From Spiroplasma phoeniceum (GTDB lineage: Bacteria > Bacillota_I > Bacilli_A > Mycoplasmatales > Mycoplasmataceae), in the NCBI GenBank assembly GCA_026239495.1, contig CP110830.1, positions 434,001-498,000 of the forward strand: a stretch of 64,000 nt of DNA. The letters are read 5' to 3'. Made by a program: the position numbers and the translations under genes. Below the pieces are notes generated by a model. The model saw nothing but the letters and a program-made list of their open reading frames with translations, was not told the origin of the DNA and did no database searches. Positions 9,320 through 20,411 of this stretch are shown piece after piece (the first letter of the stretch is position 1; each line of letters opens with the position of its first letter).

Positions 9320-10389
9320 AGACTTCTTGCGATACCTGGTTTTATTATTAAAATATTATTATAAAATATAATTTATGAGGATATTAAATTATGAAATTTG
9401 ATGAATTTAAAAATATTAATGATAAAGAATGATTAAGATTAACAGGAATAAAACAAGATATTTTTAATAAAATGTTAGATATTTTACAAGTAGCTGAAAT
9501 AGAAAAATTTAAAAAAGGTGGCAAAGCTAATAAATTATCACTAGAAAATCGATTATTGATGACTTTATCGTATTGACGAGAATATCGAACTTATTTTCAT
9601 CTTGGAAAAAATTTCGGAATTAGTGAAGCTAATTGTTATCGCAATATCAAGTGAATTGAAGATATTTTAATTAAACACCCTGATTTTCAGCAAGTTGCTG
9701 GTAAAAAAGCACTAATAAATGATTATTTTAATGATAAAACTATTATTATTGATGTTACCGAAACCCCAATCCAACGCCCAAAAAAAGACAAAAACAATCT
9801 TATTCTGGTAAAAAGAAAAAACACACTATTAAAACACAAGTAATTATCGAACAAGAAACCAAAAAAATTATTGCAACAAGTTTTTCACTTGGTAAAAAAC
9901 ACGATTATGCTTTATTTAAAGAATCAAAAATCGCAATTTTAAAAAATACCAAATTAATAGTTGATAGTGGTTATCAAGGAATACAAAAAATTCACAATAA
10001 TGTTATAATGCCCACAAAGAAAACTAAGAAAAAACATTTAAATAAAGAACAAAAACAACATAATAGACTAGTTTCAAAAATAAGAATTATTATTGAAAAT
10101 ATTTTTGCTATTCTTAAAAAATTTAAAATTATTACAGAAAAATATAGAAATCGTAGAAAACGATTTAGTTTAAGATTTAATTTAATTGCTTCAATTTATA
10201 ATTTACAATTATTATAGTTATCATAAAAGATTTATTTAAAATTAACGAATTTGAATAATAAAATAATTTTTCGTTGTGGCAAAATATTAAATTTTTAAAT
10301 AAAAGACATAATTAATTAAAATTATAATTTTATATTAACCCCTTTTTACAAATATTTGAAATTATTTTAATGGGTTATGCAAGAAGTCT
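9320..10389 (+). mobile_element. IS-A copy 3 (IS5-like), complete, 3-bp TSD
   Basis: 1070 bp between AGACTTCTTGC and GCAAGAAGTCT. The target duplication AAT is at 9317-9319 and 10390-10392. The empty site is preserved in the homologous gene at 29750-29770, which proves both the exact ends and the 3-bp duplication. Confidence 0.95.
9391..10217 (+). CDS. IS-A transposase (IS5-like, -1 frameshift)
   Basis: Same protein as in copy 2. Frame 1 runs from ATG 9391 through VTETPIQRPKK. Frame 2 (RQKQSYSGKKKKHTIK ... NLQLL) is entered by -1 slippage at the A7G run around 9779-9786. Catalytic residues lie in IIIDVTE, LIVDSGYQG and IIENIFA. The RBS GAGGA lies 10 nt before ATG. Total about 275 aa. Intact by inspection. 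Confidence 0.85.
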
Positions 10390-10590
10390 AATATATAATC
10401 CACAAATTGTATCTGAATTTTTAAAATTAAGAAAAGATGATGAAATAAAAATTAAAGGCTCAGTATTTAATCAACTAAATTTAAAAACTAAACGTTATTT
10501 TTTATCTTTTCGAGTCGATAGTTTTGAAATTATACAAAAAGCGATTAGAAAAAAAATAAATACAAATATTAAAAAATAGGAGGAAAAAAA

Positions 10591-11049
10591 ATGGCATTAA
10601 AAAATGTAAAATATGTTCTTATAAATAAAAATAATGAGCCCATTAAAAGTGAAGATGGTAGTTTGGATATTAAAACTGCTGAAATTATTTTAGAAAATTC
10701 TGAAGAAATTGAAGAATTTAATACAAGTAATTTAGAAAATAGTAATCAACAAATCAACGAACTACAAACAAAAAATACTGAATTAACTTCACAAATTGAA
10801 CAACAAAAAAATCAATTAAAACAAATTGAAATTAATAACTTCAATAATTCTTTAACTGATAATGAAGAATTTAAAAACGTCTTATTAAAATCTTATGATA
10901 TTAATGATGACATTGAAGTTATTAAAACACACTTACAAAGTGTTTATGATGAATTAATTAAGGTACAAACAGTTAATACCGGCGGTGTACCAAAAGTAGA
11001 AAACAAAGAAAACAATATTTTAGATACAGATAATGTATTTAATAAATAG
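10591..11049 (+). CDS. Probable phage scaffold protein
   Basis: 152 aa, strongly acidic, with a central coiled coil (residues about 45-85, NQQINELQTKNTELTSQIEQ). Position immediately before the major capsid gene, small size, coiled coil and charged tail are the usual signature of head scaffolds. RBS AGGAGG 8 nt before ATG. A homologue with two nonsense codons sits before the truncated capsid gene at 29960-30418. The family assignment rests on context, not a conserved motif. Confidence 0.65.
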   Translation: MALKNVKYVLINKNNEPIKSEDGSLDIKTAEIILENSEEIEEFNTSNLENSNQQINELQTKNTELTSQIEQQKNQLKQIEINNFNNSLTDNEEFKNVLLKSYDINDDIEVIKTHLQSVYDELIKVQTVNTGGVPKVENKENNILDTDNVFNK

Positions 11050-11066
11050 AAAGAAGGAAGTAAATT

Positions 11067-12293
11067 ATGGCCCAAAACCCACAAAGAATTTTCGGAGATA
11101 TTGCTAATCAAGCAACAAAACAAGACCGAGAAACATTTGAACAATGATATTTGCAAACTTATCAACAAAAATTTAGTTGAGAAGCTTTATTTGCGTGAAA
11201 AGAAGCAAATAAATTTGGTTTAACATATAAAAGAAAGAAAAATATTAAATATAATGAAGGTATAGGAAAAGATGGAAAAGTATTTAATACTGATGATAGT
11301 CTTTTAAACTACACTGAAGTAAAGTTTGAAGATGGAACAGTTGAATTAGATACAATTTTAACTTTTGCCCGTAAATTAGACCCTGTAGAAAGTGATTTTA
11401 ATCCTAATCTTTGGGCGGCTGATATTGAGCAAGCAATGGATACTGAAGTTGCTTATAAACGCAATAAAATTTTAGAAATTATTAATAAAGGAATAGTTAC
11501 AACTATTCAAGGACAAAAAGCAGATGATACAAATGCTTTACAAATCCACGATGAAATAATGGATAAAATATATGAAAACGGCTTTACCCCATCAGAAACA
11601 GTTGTATTGGGTTCGGCTGATTTTATTCGTGGAATTCGTAATAAATTACAGTTACAACTTGGAGCAAACGACCAAATAAATAGCGTAATTGAAACAAGTG
11701 GAGCAATGAAAACTGTTGAAGGAACAACATATTATATGGTTCCAAAAAAATTACCAATTATTAATAAAGATGGTTCAGAAGGAACAATTAGTTTATTACA
11801 AGAAGGTGTTAATGCAATTGCCTTTAAATTTAGCAAAAAATATGACCCTCTTATTTTACGCAAAAAAGACCATACTCCATTAAGGGTAGGTGCTGCTGCG
11901 TTAGGTACTGGGATGGGTAATACTTTAATTATGGATCGTGTTTTATATTTAGGTGGGGCAGTAGTTGAACCGAAGGGAATTATTAAACATATTGTTACAA
12001 AAATTGATATTAGTAAAATTAATAAATTAGATAAACCAACTATTCATGTTGCAGACCCTAATAAAGCAACAGCAGAACAGTTAAAACCACAATTTAAAGA
12101 TGTTGTTTTAAAAGCGGTAAAATCCGTAAATAGTTCTTTAACAGAAACTGATTTTGATTACTTTATTGAAAGCAAAGGTGAAGACTGACCAATTAATATT
12201 ACAAATGATAAAAATGTTGAAGTTCAAATTGAAGGTAAAAATAACGCTACTGGTCAAACAAATCCGATTGATGCTAAAATTAAAAATTCTTAA
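11067..12293 (+). CDS. Major capsid protein
   Basis: 408 aa, with TGA as Trp at several sites (e.g. EQWYLQTYQ, FSWEAL). Features of tailed-phage capsids: extended N-terminal arm, a central segment AAALGTGMGNTLIMDR, an internal GGAVVEPKG strand, and a C-terminal Ig-like tail (ITNDKNVEVQIEGKNNATG). It follows the scaffold-like gene with a good RBS (GAAGGAAG). A terminator follows immediately, so it is probably the most abundant late transcript. The first 154 codons are repeated in the degenerate copy at 30436. HK97-fold membership is inferred. Confidence 0.75.
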
Positions 12294-12317
12294 GTACTAA
12301 AAAATAGTACTTTTTCG
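12291..12317 (+). terminator. Terminator after the capsid gene
   Basis: AAGTACT/AGTACTT stem around an A-rich loop, then TTTTT, starting at the capsid stop codon. Confidence 0.75.
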
Positions 12318-12327
12318 TTTGATAGAT

Positions 12328-13923
12328 ATGCCAATTGGAACATCTAAAACAGCTCTTATTTATGCTGTTAAAAAAAATCCAACTAGATTGTCAATCCAAC
12401 AACAAGAAAAAAGTTTTGGTTTACAATTATTAGAATTTTTAGGAATTCAAATTTTAGCCCTTGGTTTATCAGTTTTAACTGGTGGTATAGCATCTGCTGT
12501 TGGTTTAGGTGCAGGATTATCTAATTTTGCTGCAGCATTTATCTCGTTTGGAGTAGAAACAGCAACCGATTTTACCGTAAATCAAATATACGATAAATTA
12601 ACATCAGAAGTGACAGCAAAAAGTACTGCCTTAAATTTGTTACCAGCAATTGGTGGAATTGGTAAATTAACGCGTGCTGCTAGTACAACTAGAATTTTAA
12701 AATTAGCAAAAGAAACTAAATTACTTGAAAAATTAGGTGTAATAACTGCTAATAACTTAGAAGATGTTGTAAAACAAGTTACGGGTAAAAAGATTTTATC
12801 TGATAAATTACTATTTGATTTTACAAAGCAGACTAATAATGAAACTTTATTATATACAATTGGAAAATTAGCTCGAAATGATTTTTATAAAGGTTTTAAA
12901 GTTTCTAATTTAGAAACAATTAATAATTTATTAAAAATTGAGAAAAATATTCAAAAAATAAGTTCTAAATTAGTTCAAAAAATACCACGCGTAAATGAAA
13001 AAAATGCTAATAAATGATTGTCTGAATATGGATTAAATATTAATAAAATAAGCAAAATTAATACTAATGAGTGATATAACATTATGACTAATCTTCATAA
13101 AAAAGGTGTTGGTAAAAACCTGCTATTAAATGCTAATTTAATGCGGGGCAGTAAAATAAATAATAACAAATTATTAAATATCTTGCATCAAACACCAATT
13201 AAATTAAATAAAGTTTTAAATCATTTAAACCCAAATTTTTATATTCAAAAAGTAACTAAAAAATTATTAGCCCCAATTGAAAAACAAATAATTACTATTA
13301 AACAAAAAGTAATTAATAAAATTACTGATAAAACTAAAAAAATATTATATAAATTTGAAACTAAGGCTATTAAAAAAGGCCAATTATTACCTTTTGCTTA
13401 TGGTTCTGATGTTTTTTTAGCAGTAAAAATTGTTCCTTTATCAGTTGTTGGTGAAGTTGCTTTAACAATATATTATAAAAATCCTAAATATGCCCCTATT
13501 GTAGTTATGACAACTTTAATCAAAGCAGAACAGTTTGTTTTATCCCCCGAACCGTTTAAATTCTATATGAACAGTGAGTGGTTTATTGGTTGGGGATTTA
13601 AAAAAACAAGTTTGTTTAATTTAGTTTCTTTTGCCCCGCTTGCTTATCAGCAAGTAGTAAAAGATAGTTTTAAAATATATCGAACAATTGCTAAAGTATT
13701 AAAATTGCAAGAACAATTTAAAAATAACTTTAATAAAGATAAATTGTTAAATACGCTAGAAGATAGTGCTGTTGCTAGTTTACTGGGCGGTGGCGTAGCA
13801 TTTCAAACATACAATCAACTAAGAACAAAACAATATTTAAACAAAACAATTAAAACAAAAACACTATTAAGTAGTAAAAAATTTATCTTAAATAAGATTA
13901 AATCAAAAAGAAAACAATGATAA
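12328..13923 (+). CDS. Phage structural protein with hydrophobic segment (531 aa)
   Basis: Continuous frame across TGA codons at 13015 and elsewhere, 531 aa, ending QW-TAA. Residues about 33-85 form a long Gly/Ala-rich hydrophobic stretch (LGIQILALGLSVLTGGIAS and SNFAAAFISFGVE). A second hydrophobic region lies near 365-400 (AVKIVPLSVVGEVALTIYY). The rest is Lys/Asn-rich and helical. It resembles internal or membrane-penetrating virion proteins by composition and position after the capsid gene; no family recognised. The start ATG 12328 lacks a clear RBS; TTG at 12319 is an alternative. Confidence 0.6.
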
Positions 13924-13935
13924 GGAGATGATTAA

Positions 13936-14865
13936 ATGTTAAATGAATTATGACAAAATGTTACTTTGGAAAATTATAATAATTTTAATCCAATGACAGG
14001 TAAAATTACACAAGTTCCAGTTCGTTATAATAAGTTCTTTAAAGGTGGTGTAGAATTATGATTTAAAACATTTGCTTTAAGAGCCCAAAATATGATTAAT
14101 TCCTATTTGAATTATCCATTTTCAAAATTAAAGTTTGAAACATTTAAAGACCCATTATTAAAGAAAATTTGTATTAATATGGTGTTTATTACGATTGAGC
14201 ATTGAACATTTAACCGTATTCCGATTGAGTTTTTTACTTCGGCAAATATGAGTGTTGTTGGTATTAATTATTCTTCACAAAATGACCCTATGGCAACATG
14301 ACAAGGTCTATTGCCTACATATGCAAAATCATTGGCTAATTTAACAACTTTAAAGAAAATGTTTCGCACTTTTCAAGAAGAAGGTATTGATTTAACTATG
14401 ATAGATTTAGAAGCATATTATACCCAGTTAGAGGTTGATGCATTACTAGATAATATTGTTATAGAAAAAATTAAAGATGATCAACTTGCAAAAATAAAAG
14501 AAGAAATTTTAGATGAATTAAAAAAATCAATTGTTATACCAGATGTACCAGATTGAGAAGAAGTTGATACTAGTAATTTTGTACCAAATAGTGGTTATTT
14601 TTATGACATTAAAAATTATGATAAAGATAATTATAGTTATCAAATTTTTGTTCAGAATAATGAAAATAATCCAATTGGTGAATATGGTAGTATGCTTACA
14701 ACACATCCTAAATTTCCATTTTCTGTTAAAGTTCCAATTGAAACAAATGATGGATTATATTTTTATGTATCATTTTCACAAGGAAGAATTATATCATATA
14801 AAAATAAAGCAGGAATACCTGCTAAAATTCAAGCATTATATGTTCAAAGAAAAAAAGTAAGTTAG
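13936..14865 (+). CDS. Probable head-tail connector/tail protein (309 aa)
   Basis: Starts at ATG 13936 with AGGAG 10 nt upstream; 309 aa with many TGA-encoded Trp (MLNELWQNVT, GVELWFKTF, IEHWTFNR). The first 150 residues look like an all-helical connector; residues 150-210 form a charged helix ([20 protein letters not shown]). The C-terminal 100 residues are a beta-rich domain ([14 protein letters not shown] ... [11 protein letters not shown]). It lies between two structural genes, which supports a lower-collar or tail role. No motif is diagnostic. Confidence 0.55.
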
Positions 14866-14886
14866 AAAGAAATGGGGGTATTATAA

Positions 14887-15165
14887 ATGAATTTAAAAGA
14901 TTATAAATCAGAAATTTTGTTATTAATTCGTAAAATATTTATTTGGGGATTAGGGGCAATTTTAATAACAAGTGCAATTGTGTTGTTTTTTTGCAAAGCA
15001 TTTAAAGTAATTGAAATTTCATGACCAGAATATTTTTATATTGGATTATCATTACTTATTGGTGGTGTTTTAGTCTATTTAATTGATAAAATTTTTGATT
15101 TTTTTAAACAAGAAAAAAAGCAAGATAGCATTGAAGATATTATTAAAAAAGAAGACACAAAATAA
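14887..15165 (+). CDS. Small two-TM membrane protein, holin-like
   Basis: 92 aa with two predicted membrane segments (FIWGLGAILITSAIVLFF, about 19-36; FYIGLSLLIGGVLVYLI, about 53-69) and a charged tail (FFKQEKKQDSIEDIIKKED). RBS GGGGG 10 nt upstream. Size and topology fit a class II holin, and its place among the late genes fits. Mollicutes have no wall, so a lysis protein would act on the membrane alone. Holin is a hypothesis. Confidence 0.55.
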
Positions 15166-15178
15166 AGGGGTGTTATAA

Positions 15179-16432
15179 ATGGGATTTTTACCAGCAAAAA
15201 AGAAATTAAAAAAGAATTATGATATTGATAGTTATTATCTTAATTTAGCATCAACAATTACTAATCTTAAAAATGTTACTGTTCAAAAACATAATGAGAT
15301 TTTAGAAAAAAGAATTTGTGAAGATAATGCTAATTTTTTAAATCCACGTGAGTTAGAAATTGGTATTTATAATCCACTTACTAATCAACAAATAAACTTT
15401 AAATTAATTAATAACTTTTTAAAAATGCAGGACTTTACTAATAAGAATTGATATAACGAATATAAAATTAATAAGAATGGTAAAGGTGCATATTTTATTT
15501 TTGCTAATAATTCAAAACTTAATTTTATTACTATTGATTTTTACAATGACCAGTATGATGAATTAGGTAATTTAGTATCTTGCACTTTTGATTATGACCC
15601 TTATATTAAAAATGACCAGAGTGTTTTTATTACTGAAAAATTAGAAATTGATTATGTAACTAAACAAGTAAAAGTTATTAGAAAGTTAAAAACACGATTA
15701 TACAGTACTATTACCGACTTATATATTGATGATGCTAAATGAAATAACTATACAACATTACAAAGAGAAGAAATACTACCAATTAATTTTATACCCATTG
15801 AAATAATTCCTAATAACCCTAATTTTGAACCTTCTGCTCGTTATGGTAAACAATTTGCTAGTATTTTAGATATTATTGCTGAAAAGATAATGTTAGACCC
15901 ATTATTAAATAGTGGTAAATTTACCATTAATACTAATGGAGTGACTGGTGTGGTTGACCAAGAAATTAGTAAAATGTTGGCTTCATTTATTGAAAATGAC
16001 TTGTTATTAGTTGAAGGAGACCCTGATAGTAATTTTCAGCCAGTAGACTATATCGCTGGCAATTTTAAAGGTGAACAATTAACTAAAATATATGATTGAT
16101 TATTAACTAATTATTATAAAATAAATCGTCATCATGTTCCGGCAATAGCTAAGGGGGCACAACAAACTCAAGCAGAAGTTGCTGGTGTAAATATTCAAAC
16201 AAACGCATCATACGAACAAATGATATATATTAGAGAAATTAAATTAACTGAATTCATTATTAAGTTAATTAAATATGATAATGCTATTTTAAATAGTAGA
16301 ACATTTAATATTAAAAATATTGATGAGTTAATTGTTGATGTTCGCTTACCAGTAAATGCTACTTTAAACAGACAACTAAAAAACAACGAAACTATTATCA
16401 ATATACCCAATAAAGAAGGAGAACAAGAATAA
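15179..16432 (+). CDS. Probable portal / upper collar protein
   Basis: 417 aa across TGA codons at 15449 and 16096. The layout resembles small-podovirus connectors: N-terminal helices, an alpha/beta wing (GKGAYFIFANNSKLNFITID), the segment FIPIEIIPNNPNFEPSARYGK, then a long helical stem (SKMLASFIENDLLLVEGD ... GVNIQTNASYEQMIYIREI). Ends 4 nt past the start of the next gene (ATGTTAAAA overlap), indicating coupling. Portal is assigned from size, order after the capsid and fold-like pattern; no invariant motif was recognised. Confidence 0.5.
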
Positions 16433-18175
16433 TGTTAAAACCATCTGAAAAAATGTTAGCACAATTAGCAGAAAATGATGAACCAATTGACTATTCAATT
16501 GATAGTATTCCGTTAGATTTTGCTAATCAATCGCAGTACAGCGACCCTAATTTAGAACAATTATTTAGTGAAGACCGCGCAAGAATCTTATATATTTATA
16601 AAATTAATAATCTTGTTAAGACAAAGCAAAAAACAATCTTAAACTACTCGCAAAATATCGTTAAAATCGGTTTTATTGACAAAGATGAATATATTAAGAT
16701 TATTGGCTATGAAATTAGTGACTTTAACTTTAAATTACAAGTTCAACAAAATACCACAATTCAAGATAATAGCACAAGTTATGTAATGATTGATGAAAAA
16801 GATATTTTAATTAATAATATTTCAAAACAAGACAAAGAATTTTTAGAATCTTATGACTTAAAAATAGTATCTATTAATGAACCAATTAGTGAAGAAAATA
16901 AAAATGAATGTTATATTATCGAAGAATATAATCGTCCTTATTCACCCGATGGCATTGATATTATTAAATCTACTCATTTAGTCAAAATAACTGACTTTAA
17001 ATGAAAAAATCAAAATAGTATTCATTTAGTATTACAAAAATCATTACCCGAAGAAACAGTATTTACTGGGATTGAAATTAAATATCCTAAATCAATGTTA
17101 TTTGGAAATATTAAGTGCTGAGGGAATATTAATGGTGTTTATTCTTATCCTTCATCAATTATTGAAAATGCTAGTTTAGTACCTTTATTATCAATGCCCA
17201 TTGAAACAAATCCTAATTTAAGAGTATTTCAGTATTGATTTACAGAAAGTTTTTTACCGTGAAGTATTGCCAAAAACTATATTCAAGGAAAAGATATACT
17301 ATATTTGTTAAATATAAATAATCCAACCCCTAATCCACGAAAAAAAGTATATAAAAATGCTAGAATTGTTAGTGCAAATATTGGTTGAAAAGATTTAAAT
17401 AGTAACGAAAGGCCACCAATTCCTGGAAGAAATTCTTTAGATATCAAATTAATTTCTGATAAAACTGTTGAAAGAATGTATTTATATACGAAACAGGGTG
17501 CTGTAGTTAGACAATTTTTGTCCGGCTTTCTTTCAACACCACCCGATAATAAATATAGTGACATTATATTAGAATTTTCTGAAGCACCTTTATATGGTGA
17601 TTTAAAAGATATATTATTAAATTATTTAACATATCGTTATAATTATGATAGAAAATTTCAGGGGGCAAAATACGATGAAAAAGGCAATCCTACAAATAAA
17701 GCAGCTGAATTACGCCAAAAATTCTAAGGGCAAAAACCTGAAGATGTTATTGATGGTTTATTTGAAGAATGAAAATTTAAAAATCCAACATTTCTTAGTG
17801 GAGTTGCTGTCAAAAATTTTAAACAAATTATCTATATGCTTTCAAATTACACATATAGCAAATATGCAATTAATAAGGGTTATAATGATGATATCAAATT
17901 ATTTGCACCCTATTATTTTGAATTAATATCTAACCCAAAAGAAGAAGATGAATATTGAGAATTTAATGATTGCATTGTTAAATTAAAATCGATATATTTT
18001 AATTTTTTAAATAAAAATATTATTATCAATAATGATATTTCAGAAAACCCTATTTATCAATTAGAATCAAATTACTTTAATTGATTATCAATAACAAATG
18101 AATTAGAAACAAATAATATACCTTCGCTTATTCCTGCTGAAATTAAACTATCTGATGGTGAATACGGAAAATATT

Positions 18176-19318
18176 CTTTAATTTTGTCGAAAACTCTTGA
18201 TGAAATAAAAAAAATCATCAATATGACAATTTAAAAACTAATTTTGTGTAAGATTATGATTTTGTTTTAAATTTTTTAAACGTTAAAATATAATACCGTT
18301 GATTGTTGGTTTGGTGTTAAACCTTTATGTTGGTATTTTCATTTTCAGAGCTTTAAATAATTTTGAATATTAGTGAAACCCAAACCATGATAATGAATTA
18401 AGGCTTCTTTAAGACTGGATTGTAATTTATTAATCTTATTTAACTTTCGATAACTAGTATCAGGGTTTGTACTAGTTTTGGTGGAATATAGAGTAGAATT
18501 TGTTTGTTTTGCTACTAATAAATATAGTGGTTGTATGTCAGAAATAATCGTTGATTTTTCTTTAATCAATTGCTTATTCATATTTTCAATAATTCATTGT
18601 TTTTGTAATCGTTTGGTATTGGTAGATTGAACAAAAATATTATTATTGCTATCAACTGCCATTTGAATACAGCATTTGGTATTGGTTGAAAATGGATCGA
18701 GATGAGTTTTTCGTTTATCAAATTTATCTTTAAAATTACCTTTATGGATTTCTTTAATAAATGTTTCATCCATTTGAATTTGACCATTTAATTTTTTAAA
18801 TTTTAATTGGGTATTTTCTAATTGTTTTGATTGCATTAATTTTTGTCGATTATACCAAGCAGTTTTTGGGGTTGTTTTAATAAAACGAGAAATTATTTTG
18901 CTAGATTGTCCTAATAATGCAATTTGAATTAATAAATTTCATTGTTCATAATTTAAATGACTTCAATAAGTAAAATGATGACGAAAAGCATCAAAACTAG
19001 CACGACATTTTTTACATAAATATTTTTGTTTTCCTTCAGGATTATGACCATTTTTAACACAATGAAAAGATTTGCAATTAGGACATGTAATGCCTTTATC
19101 TCTAAATTTTTGATCAATTTCATTTAAACGTTTTTGTTTTTTGATTACCTTTACTTCTTTTTTTATTTTTTCATAAAATTCTAAAAATTGATCATCTGTA
19201 AAACTGTTTTTTAATTCTGTAATTATTTTTTCCATCAATTATTTACCTCTATATATTAAAAATATACCTAAAATTAGGTATATTCTATAAATATCAAGAG
19301 TTTTCGACAAAATTAAAG
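18176..19318 (-). mobile_element. IS-B copy 1 (IS1595-like), 8-bp TSD
   Basis: 1143 bp with perfect 26-bp inverted ends starting CTTTAATTTTGTCGAAAACT. Flanked by AAAATATT at 18168-18175 and 19319-19326. It interrupts the tail-like phage gene. Confidence 0.95.
18276..19235 (-). CDS. IS-B transposase (IS1595-like)
   Basis: 319 aa from ATG 19235. A zinc ribbon comes first (CPNCKSFHCVKNG ... YLCKKCRASFDAF, residues about 50-85). A helix-turn-helix follows (LIQIALLGQSSKIISRFI). The catalytic domain opens with QIQMDETFIKEIHKG and contains KTHLDPFSTNTKCC and NTKCCIQMAVDSNNNI. This is the ISXO2-like arrangement. Trp residues at YWSHL, QWNLL and QWIIE are TGA. Differs from copies 2 and 3 in one visible residue (DIQPL instead of DMQPL). 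Probably active. Confidence 0.88.
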
Positions 19319-19844
19319 AAAATATTTAACTAATTTAATTATTTCTAATGATAAAATAGAAGAATATTTAAAATATTTTTCACAATTACATAAATTACTT
19401 TATTCTAAAGCAAATTGAATGATTATGACTAAAAATTTAGTTGAAGATAACATTAAAATAACTTATGACGAAAAACTATTTATTTTAAATCAAATTGAAA
19501 TATCTGGTATATGAGGTTATGGGAATTATGATATAAATATTTTTATTGAAAAACCAAATGAAAAAATTATTGAAGGAAAAGATATTAACTTAGAATTAAT
19601 CAAAAATTGTCCCACTGGAACTAAAGTCAGTGGAAAAGATAGAAATACATATCTTCAATTAATAGAAGATGATACATGATATTTATATAAAAATGGTATT
19701 GAAGATGAAAACTCATATTCAAATATTGCAGTTGTTAATTTTATAAAACAATCAAATAGTATAATATTTTCCTATCCATCCGTAAAAGAACAAATTAATA
19801 TTAATAATTTAGAATTATTTAATAAAAACAATGAAAAACTTTCA

Positions 19845-20411
19845 TTAATTATATTCATTAACCTTCACCACACCATCTTTATCAACTATTAAATCAGGTT
19901 CTGGTGTATATAAATTTCAACGATAAACTGATTTTAAGTAATCTTTATTTTTTCCTCAAATAAAACTTTTTTGTTTTATTTTTTCTTTATTTTCAACTAA
20001 ATATAGTATAACATCTCTATCACCTTTTAAATTATTGGGAATATCTTTATTTAAAGATAACTCTCAATCACCTTCTTTAAAAATAATTTTAGATTTATTA
20101 TTTTTTATTTCCAAATTATTTGAGAATTTTGTAATTTTTCACTTATTATTTTCATTATATCTTCATACTACATAATAATATTTATTATCAACTTTATTAA
20201 ATGGTTTTTCTTGTGGTGCCATTCATTCTAAGTTGTTTTTAATAGTTTCATCAGTTGTATTTGTTTGGTTTTCTTTTTTAAATGCATCTAATTTTTCTTT
20301 TGTATATTCTTGTGGTGTATTACAAGCAATTAAATTTGTTGTACTTGTTACAATTAAAGTGATTGAACCCAAAAGACTTAATATTAATTTTAAATTAATA
20401 TTTTTATTCAT
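19845..20411 (-). CDS. Lipoprotein, phage- or IS-associated, unknown
   Basis: 188 aa starting at ATG 20411, which overlaps the last codons of the peptidase gene (stop at 20404-20406), so translation is probably coupled. Signal peptide with lipobox (LGSITLIVTSTT then NLIAC, Cys about residue 28). The mature part is rich in Lys/Asn/Trp (KPFNKVDNKYYYVVWRYNE, LVENKEKIKQKSFIWG). It would be anchored outside the membrane, next to the secreted peptidase; it may be a partner or inhibitor. The 3' end runs into the convergent tail-like gene. Confidence 0.8.

Larger units (their letters stand above)
9105..10579 (+). pseudogene. Prophage protein of unknown function, split by IS-A
   Basis: Starts at ATG 9105 behind AGGAG and reads MPQTKSNLSKI... 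RLHENPIKTKIKALVAGG ... ending 'ACSAKCQWEGLNYSTLS' where IS-A enters at 9320. It resumes at 10393 with YNPQIVSEFLKLRK and ends at 10579. Joining the halves and dropping one AAT duplication restores a 132-aa protein matching the uninterrupted homologue at 29549-29947. A basic N-terminal tail and conserved CSAKC are visible. Position just before scaffold and capsid suggests a virion-assembly or small terminase-like role, but this is inference. Confidence 0.8.
16432..19892 (+). pseudogene. Tail-like protein gene broken by a TAA and by IS-B
   Basis: The frame starts at ATG 16432 (MLKPSEKMLAQLAENDEP). It meets an in-frame TAA at 17725-17727 after LRQKF and continues open to 18175, where IS-B enters. 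Past IS-B and one copy of the 8-bp duplication it continues in frame at 19327 (LTNLIISNDKIEEYL) to a TAA at 19890. Reconstructed length is about 769 aa, beta-rich with many Asn/Tyr, as in podovirus tail knob or tail tube proteins. Its 3' end overlaps the convergent lipoprotein gene. Full-length product cannot be made now. Confidence 0.7.

Noticed and set aside
16195-16410. Reverse frame within the portal-like gene
   Set aside because: Shadow of the real forward gene; hydrophobic composition results from antisense AT-rich codons.
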